The notes under the pieces: model-generated | Database searches by the model: none | What the model was told of the DNA's origin: nothing | What the model saw: only the letters and a program-made list of their open reading frames with translations | Made by a program: the position numbers and the translations under genes | Assembly (NCBI RefSeq): GCF_045446075.1 | Contig: NZ_JBJJBQ010000001.1 | Span: 434,001-498,000, forward strand | DNA length: 64,000 bases | Origin: Flavisericum labens | GTDB lineage: Bacteria; Bacteroidota; Bacteroidia; Flavobacteriales; Flavobacteriaceae | Reading direction: 5' to 3' | In this document: one piece after another, positions 60,643 through 64,000 of the stretch | How positions within the stretch are numbered: position 1 is the first letter of the stretch | How the letters are laid out: each line of letters opens with the position of its first letter

Positions 60643-61863
60643 TTATTTTACTTTAACTGCTATCCTATGGCAGGCATTATTTAAATATCCTTTCGGATTC
60701 CATCCAGGTAAAAGCATTGGTTGTGCAATACCATTAGTATCTGTTGCTCTTGCCCAAATTTCGTAATAACCTTCTTTTGGAAAATTAACTGAAGCTGAAA
60801 AGTGCTGCCATGCTAATCGATTTGACGGTTTTTCAATATTACAGTTTGCCCAAGTAGAACCGAAATCTATTGAGTATTCCATTTTGGATACCTCAAGTTC
60901 TCCTGCCCATGCATGTCCTCGAATATTTAAAGATTTACCTTTTTTTATCATTGCCCCTGTTTTAGGATAGGTAATTAATGATTTTACTGGCATTGATTCA
61001 ATGACACACATATCCTCATTTTTTACTTTTTCGCCTGGAGCGACTGGATTACAAGGTACTCGGTACGCGGTTCCAGTCATTTTTGCCCCGTCATGAACTT
61101 TGTTACGTATACTGATTCTGTTAATCCACTTACCAGAAACCGAGGCTGGCCAACCACCAGCAACTAAGCGTAATGGATAACCATGAATTAACGGGATGTC
61201 TTCACTATTCATTTTAAAAGCTAAGAGTGTTTCATCTTGAAGGGCTTTATCCATTGGGCATCCTCTAGAGATGGGTTCTTTTTTTTCGTCTTTACTTAAA
61301 TGTTGGTCTACCGCATGATAGCCAATATAAACGGCATTACTTTTTATGCCGGCATCTTTTAGTACATCTGCTAAGCGAACACCAGTCCATGAGGCACAAT
61401 GTACAGCACCAACAGTCCATTGATTTCCTTTAGCGGGAGGGTCAAATTCACTTCTTCCGTTACCACCACATTCTAAAGTTAATTGATACGTATAATGTTT
61501 GAATTTTGATTTTAATTCTGCTAGTGTATATGTTTTTTCGTTGACAACAGACTCACCATCAATAGTTAGTGTCCATATGTTTGGGTCAATGTCTTCAGGT
61601 ACTAACCCGTTGTTTCTAATAAACATACAAGAGTTAGGTGTAACTTTATCGTCTAACAAATGTGCTTGGGCTTCAATATTCCAAGGTTTGTCATTTAGAA
61701 CAACCATTTCAGGGTTCTTCTTGAACATCTTGAAAGGGTCGGGCTCCTGCAAGCCAATGGGCGTATATCCTTTTAAGATGTTAGAGCCAAAAACCAGTTC
61801 GGTTCCTATAATTGCAGCAAAAGACCCCAAAGTTGTCTTTTTTATAAAGTCACTTCTTTTCAA
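60643..61863 (-). CDS. molybdopterin-dependent sulfite oxidase/dehydrogenase subunit
   Basis: The enzyme oxidises sulfite to sulfate. The 406-residue protein has the molybdenum-pterin domain with the catalytic Cys132 in LTLECGGNGRSEF, followed by VGAVHCASWTGVRLADVL and SRGCPMDKALQ, and ends in the Ig-like dimerisation domain. The N terminus (MKRSDFIKKTTLGSFAAIIG) resembles a Tat signal but lacks the twin Arg. The start is TTG at 61863 since TAA lies three codons upstream. The cytochrome gene follows directly. A CRP/FNR-like operator lies upstream at 61919. Confidence 0.92.
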   Translation of the reverse strand: MKRSDFIKKTTLGSFAAIIGTELVFGSNILKGYTPIGLQEPDPFKMFKKNPEMVVLNDKPWNIEAQAHLLDDKVTPNSCMFIRNNGLVPEDIDPNIWTLTIDGESVVNEKTYTLAELKSKFKHYTYQLTLECGGNGRSEFDPPAKGNQWTVGAVHCASWTGVRLADVLKDAGIKSNAVYIGYHAVDQHLSKDEKKEPISRGCPMDKALQDETLLAFKMNSEDIPLIHGYPLRLVAGGWPASVSGKWINRISIRNKVHDGAKMTGTAYRVPCNPVAPGEKVKNEDMCVIESMPVKSLITYPKTGAMIKKGKSLNIRGHAWAGELEVSKMEYSIDFGSTWANCNIEKPSNRLAWQHFSASVNFPKEGYYEIWARATDTNGIAQPMLLPGWNPKGYLNNACHRIAVKVK

Positions 61864-61891
61864 AGCTGTTTATGATTTAAAAATTAAAAGT

Positions 61892-61899
61892 TTAAAATA
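61892..61899 (-). promoter_or_regulatory. probable -7 element of the sulfite dehydrogenase operon
   Basis: Minus-strand TATTTTAA is a near match to TAnnTTTG. RNA would start near 61886, which places the CRP/FNR-like palindrome centre about 42 bases upstream, suited to activation. Confidence 0.4.
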
Positions 61900-61918
61900 C
61901 AACAACTTAACCTGTCCT

Positions 61919-61938
61919 ATTGTAACTTTTGTTACAAT
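61919..61938. promoter_or_regulatory. CRP/FNR-family-type operator shared by divergent genes
   Basis: ATTGTAAC-TTTT-GTTACAAT is a perfect inverted repeat (8-base arms, 4-base spacer) in the 127-base gap between the sulfite dehydrogenase operon and the membrane protein gene at 61991. The arm sequence is like that of CRP/FNR-family sites. Confidence 0.7.
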
Positions 61939-61990
61939 AAAGATTAAACGATACCTATATCTTGTGAAGAGCAAAACGGATATTTGAATT

Positions 61991-62680
61991 ATGAAACATA
62001 TTAAAAAAGATTTTGAGACCAATTTTACAGGATGGTCATTTATTGCTGCTGCATTATTGTTGTGGTTTGGCTGGGTATTATCTCCACATCATATTGGGGA
62101 ATATATTGTGGCTTCTGATTTTGCTGAAATAGGTAAAAATGTTTGGTATTGGATTTGGATGTATCGTATTCATATATTTGGCTGGGTAACTATGGGTATT
62201 GCTCTATTTGCATTTATTTCTGTTACTGCTAGAAAACCTTATAGGGTGCTCATCTTACCAGGGGGTGGTATGACTATTATTGGAACTTTTACGTTAGCAA
62301 TTGCTGCGGCATATTTTTATAATCATGGTGCCTGGGGTGTTGGTCAAACATCTGGAATGTCGGCAATTGAGCTAAAAGAATTCATGAATAATTTGTTATT
62401 TACCAACCAATATGTAACTTGTTTTATTCGTTTTGGCCGCATTTTTTCTGGTGTAGGTTTGGTCTTATTTGGTATCGCCCTGGTTAAGTGGAAAATAATG
62501 AGCCTTTGGCTGGGTTGGTTTACGGTTTTATTAGGTTTTTCAGCAATGGGGGTTATATTATTGATTCCTGATAATTTTGAAATTTATAAACCACTATTTC
62601 ATGTTAAAGTGGTTTGGTTGGGTGCTATGGGTATGGCATTACTCATGAAAGGTGTAAGTTTACCCGATACGAAAGTTTAG
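61991..62680 (+). CDS. polytopic membrane protein of unknown function
   Basis: The 229-residue protein has six hydrophobic segments with aromatic-rich loops (WYWIWMYRIHIFGW) and no recognised catalytic motif. Its divergent position from the sulfite dehydrogenase operon, with a shared operator between, suggests a role in the same pathway, perhaps sulfur-compound uptake or redox-related, but this is inference only. I do not recognise the family. Confidence 0.7.
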   Translation: MKHIKKDFETNFTGWSFIAAALLLWFGWVLSPHHIGEYIVASDFAEIGKNVWYWIWMYRIHIFGWVTMGIALFAFISVTARKPYRVLILPGGGMTIIGTFTLAIAAAYFYNHGAWGVGQTSGMSAIELKEFMNNLLFTNQYVTCFIRFGRIFSGVGLVLFGIALVKWKIMSLWLGWFTVLLGFSAMGVILLIPDNFEIYKPLFHVKVVWLGAMGMALLMKGVSLPDTKV

Positions 62681-62705
62681 TGTTTCTTATGCATATTAGT
62701 ATTGC

Positions 62706-62741
62706 AAAACATTTTAACAGAAAAAAACTAAAAAATGTTTA
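62706..62741 (+). terminator. A+T-rich hairpin after the membrane protein gene
   Basis: AAACATTTT (62707-62715) and AAAATGTTT (62732-62740) pair perfectly around an A-rich loop. The T-run is weak. Confidence 0.35.
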
Positions 62742-62767
62742 ACGTATTAAAAAATAAATTACATTTG
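62738..62767 (+). promoter_or_regulatory. promoter of the structured RNA upstream of speA
   Basis: TTTA (62738-62741), 18 bases, and TACATTTG (62760-62767) match the Bacteroidota promoter. RNA would start near 62774. Confidence 0.65.
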
Positions 62768-62773
62768 CCGCAC

Positions 62774-62975
62774 TTTTAGCTGAACAAATTGAAACCTGTT
62801 TCTATGTTCGGGCTTTTGAAAATTAGGAAGTCATATTCAAAAGCAGCTTACAGATTAAGTAACCGAATTTTAAAGCTAACTTCCGTTTCTCCAATATATG
62901 CTATACAGCATAAATACGGTTTCGTGCCTACTACTCAGCGCGAAATACAGATTTGATATCGTTTATTTTTTATTG
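62774..62975 (+). ncRNA. structured RNA, candidate 6S RNA (6S-Flavo type)
   Basis: This 200-base region has no ORF, its own promoter and a strongly folded sequence. The two ends pair with each other (CAAAT at 62785 with ATTTG at 62951, and CTGTTTC at 62796 with GAAATACAG at 62942). Inside are a long upper arm (GGAAGT at 62826 with ACTTCC at 62879) and a small hairpin on the 3' side (TATGCT/AGCATA, around 62897-62912). A long rod with a closing stem and a 3' hairpin at a central bubble is the plan of 6S RNA, which inhibits RNA polymerase. The alternative is a long structured leader of speA. Confidence 0.5.
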
Positions 62976-63030
62976 TCTTAACGTGTAGTTAATCTATCTA
63001 TTACATCTTTAACTTTTTATAAAAAACAAA

Positions 63031-64000
63031 TTGAATACAAAATATATTGATTTAATCAATCAAACTTTTGATTTTCCTCAGGAAGAATTTAAAGTTGATA
63101 AAGGAGAGTTACATTTTCATGATATTGATTTAATGCAGCTTGTTGAACAGTACGGAGCTCCGTTAAAGTTTACTTATTTGCCGCAAATATCCAATAATGT
63201 TAATCGGGCAAAGGTATGGTTTGCACATGCTATTAAAAAGCACAATTACAAAGGGCAGTATCATTACTGCTATTGCACAAAAAGCTCACATTTTAAACAT
63301 GTTTTGGATGAGGCTTTGAAGAACGATATACATATTGAAACGTCTTCAGCTTTTGATATTGATATTGTTGAAAACCTAAAGGCGTCTGGTAAAATTACTG
63401 ATGATACTTTTGTAATTAGCAATGGGTTTAAGCGCGCGCAATACGTTACCAATATTGCTCGGCTTATTAATAACGGACACAAAAATGCTATCCCTATAAT
63501 TGATAATTACGAGGAAATTGATTTGCTATCAAAAGAAATTAACGGCAAGTTTAATGTGGGCATTCGCATTGCATCTGAAGAAGAACCCAAATTTGAGTTT
63601 TATACCTCGCGTTTAGGTATTGGTTATAAAAATATTGTGCCGTTTTACAAAAATCAGATTGCCAACAATAAAAAAGTTGAGCTAAAAATGCTGCACTTTT
63701 TTATTAATACGGGCATTCGTGATAACTCTTATTACTGGAACGAGTTGCTAAAATGTTTAAAGGTTTATACCAGCTTAAAAAAGGTTTGCCCAACATTAAA
63801 CAGCTTGAATATTGGTGGTGGTTTCCCAATAAAAAACTCATTGGCGTTTGATTTTGATTATGAATATATGATTGACGAAATCATTAACCAAATCAAATTG
63901 ACGTGCGAGGAAGAAGAAGTGGATGTTCCGCATATTTTCACCGAATTCGGAAGCTTTACAGTTGGCGAAAGTGGTGGGGCTATTTACGAAGTGTTGTACC
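63031..64000 (+). CDS. speA: arginine decarboxylase, N-terminal part (runs off the right edge)
   Basis: The frame begins with TTG at 63031 and is open to the end of the window. The product begins MNTKYIDLINQTFDFPQEEF and contains YHYCYCTKSSHF, which includes the lysine that binds pyridoxal phosphate, IHIETSSAFDIDIVENLKASG, and LNIGGGFPIKNS. This matches biosynthetic SpeA, which makes agmatine from arginine for polyamine synthesis. No in-frame ATG lies nearer to the N terminus, and a TAA lies seven codons upstream. The 3' part is beyond the window. Confidence 0.93.
   Translation, partial: MNTKYIDLINQTFDFPQEEFKVDKGELHFHDIDLMQLVEQYGAPLKFTYLPQISNNVNRAKVWFAHAIKKHNYKGQYHYCYCTKSSHFKHVLDEALKNDIHIETSSAFDIDIVENLKASGKITDDTFVISNGFKRAQYVTNIARLINNGHKNAIPIIDNYEEIDLLSKEINGKFNVGIRIASEEEPKFEFYTSRLGIGYKNIVPFYKNQIANNKKVELKMLHFFINTGIRDNSYYWNELLKCLKVYTSLKKVCPTLNSLNIGGGFPIKNSLAFDFDYEYMIDEIINQIKLTCEEEEVDVPHIFTEFGSFTVGESGGAIYEVLY

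Noticed and set aside
1..64000. CRISPR arrays, prophage, insertion sequences, tRNA or rRNA genes
   Set aside because: I scanned the intergenic gaps and saw no regular spacer array, no transposase or phage gene, and no cloverleaf or rRNA-like sequence.

Overview
The window is a chromosomal segment of a marine-type member of the Flavobacteriaceae (Bacteroidota). The evidence is low G+C, the gliding and type IX secretion genes gldE-gldD, a secreted enzyme with a T9SS sorting tail, a Bacteroidota-type glyceryl-phosphate prenyltransferase, eukaryote-like long IleS, and repeated promoters of the Bacteroidota type (TTTG/TTTA, about 19-21 bases, TAnnTTTG). Starts generally lack a Shine-Dalgarno sequence, and several genes have only a TTG codon as a plausible start. 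Most of the window is ordinary housekeeping sequence, with no prophage, insertion sequence, CRISPR array or defence island.

Layout. 1-10.8 kb: a 30-residue basic protein, HU, mutY, ssb, gldE, gldD, a metal-binding lipoprotein, rplU-rpmA (L21 carries an extra helix-hairpin-helix tail), an orphan vsr, ahcY, and an abutting phosphopantetheinyl transferase/GGGP synthase pair. 10.8-17.9 kb: a small pectin (rhamnogalacturonan-I) cluster of one GH2 enzyme and two paralogous PL11 lyases, of which only one has the T9SS tail. 18-21.2 kb: pnuC, a nadR-like kinase broken by an in-frame TAA, a DUF4301 gene and arfB. 21.2-24.1 kb: a TPP riboswitch driving a TonB-dependent receptor, then a Rieske-like lipoprotein. 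24.1-33.2 kb: greA with a terminator-like leader hairpin, HIT protein, histidine kinase, flavin reductase, a DUF3127 protein with an SSB-like tail, aat, deacetylase, tag, thioredoxin-like, TonB-like, truB and uppP. 33.3-49.2 kb: glycerate kinase, DUF3098, ftsX, leuS (with an in-frame dispersed repeat), SemiSWEET, ald, a YugP-type peptidase, a Bax-inhibitor-1 protein, ileS, a DksA-like gene, lspA and a large exported protein of unknown role. 49.2-52.1 kb: a minus-strand operon of a RimB-like protease, rimK, an aspartoacylase-like deacylase and 5-FCL. 52.3-59.1 kb: uvrC, a patatin fused to an outer-membrane barrel, hmgA and hppD. 59.1-64 kb: sterol-desaturase family protein, sulfite dehydrogenase (Mo subunit plus cytochrome c), a divergent membrane protein sharing a CRP/FNR-like operator, a structured RNA that resembles 6S RNA, and the 5' part of speA.

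How the parts fit: the PL11/GH2 genes rely on type IX secretion (GldD/GldE lineage). The riboswitch-receptor pair points to thiamin-compound scavenging. The pnuC-nadR pair would import and phosphorylate nicotinamide riboside, but the kinase looks truncated. hmgA-hppD are two consecutive tyrosine-degradation steps. The sulfite dehydrogenase and its cytochrome form a two-gene respiratory unit. The items most worth a second look are the repeat inside leuS, the nadR nonsense codon, the 6S-like RNA before speA, the shared operator at 61.9 kb, the greA leader hairpin and the rimB/rimK/deacylase cluster.
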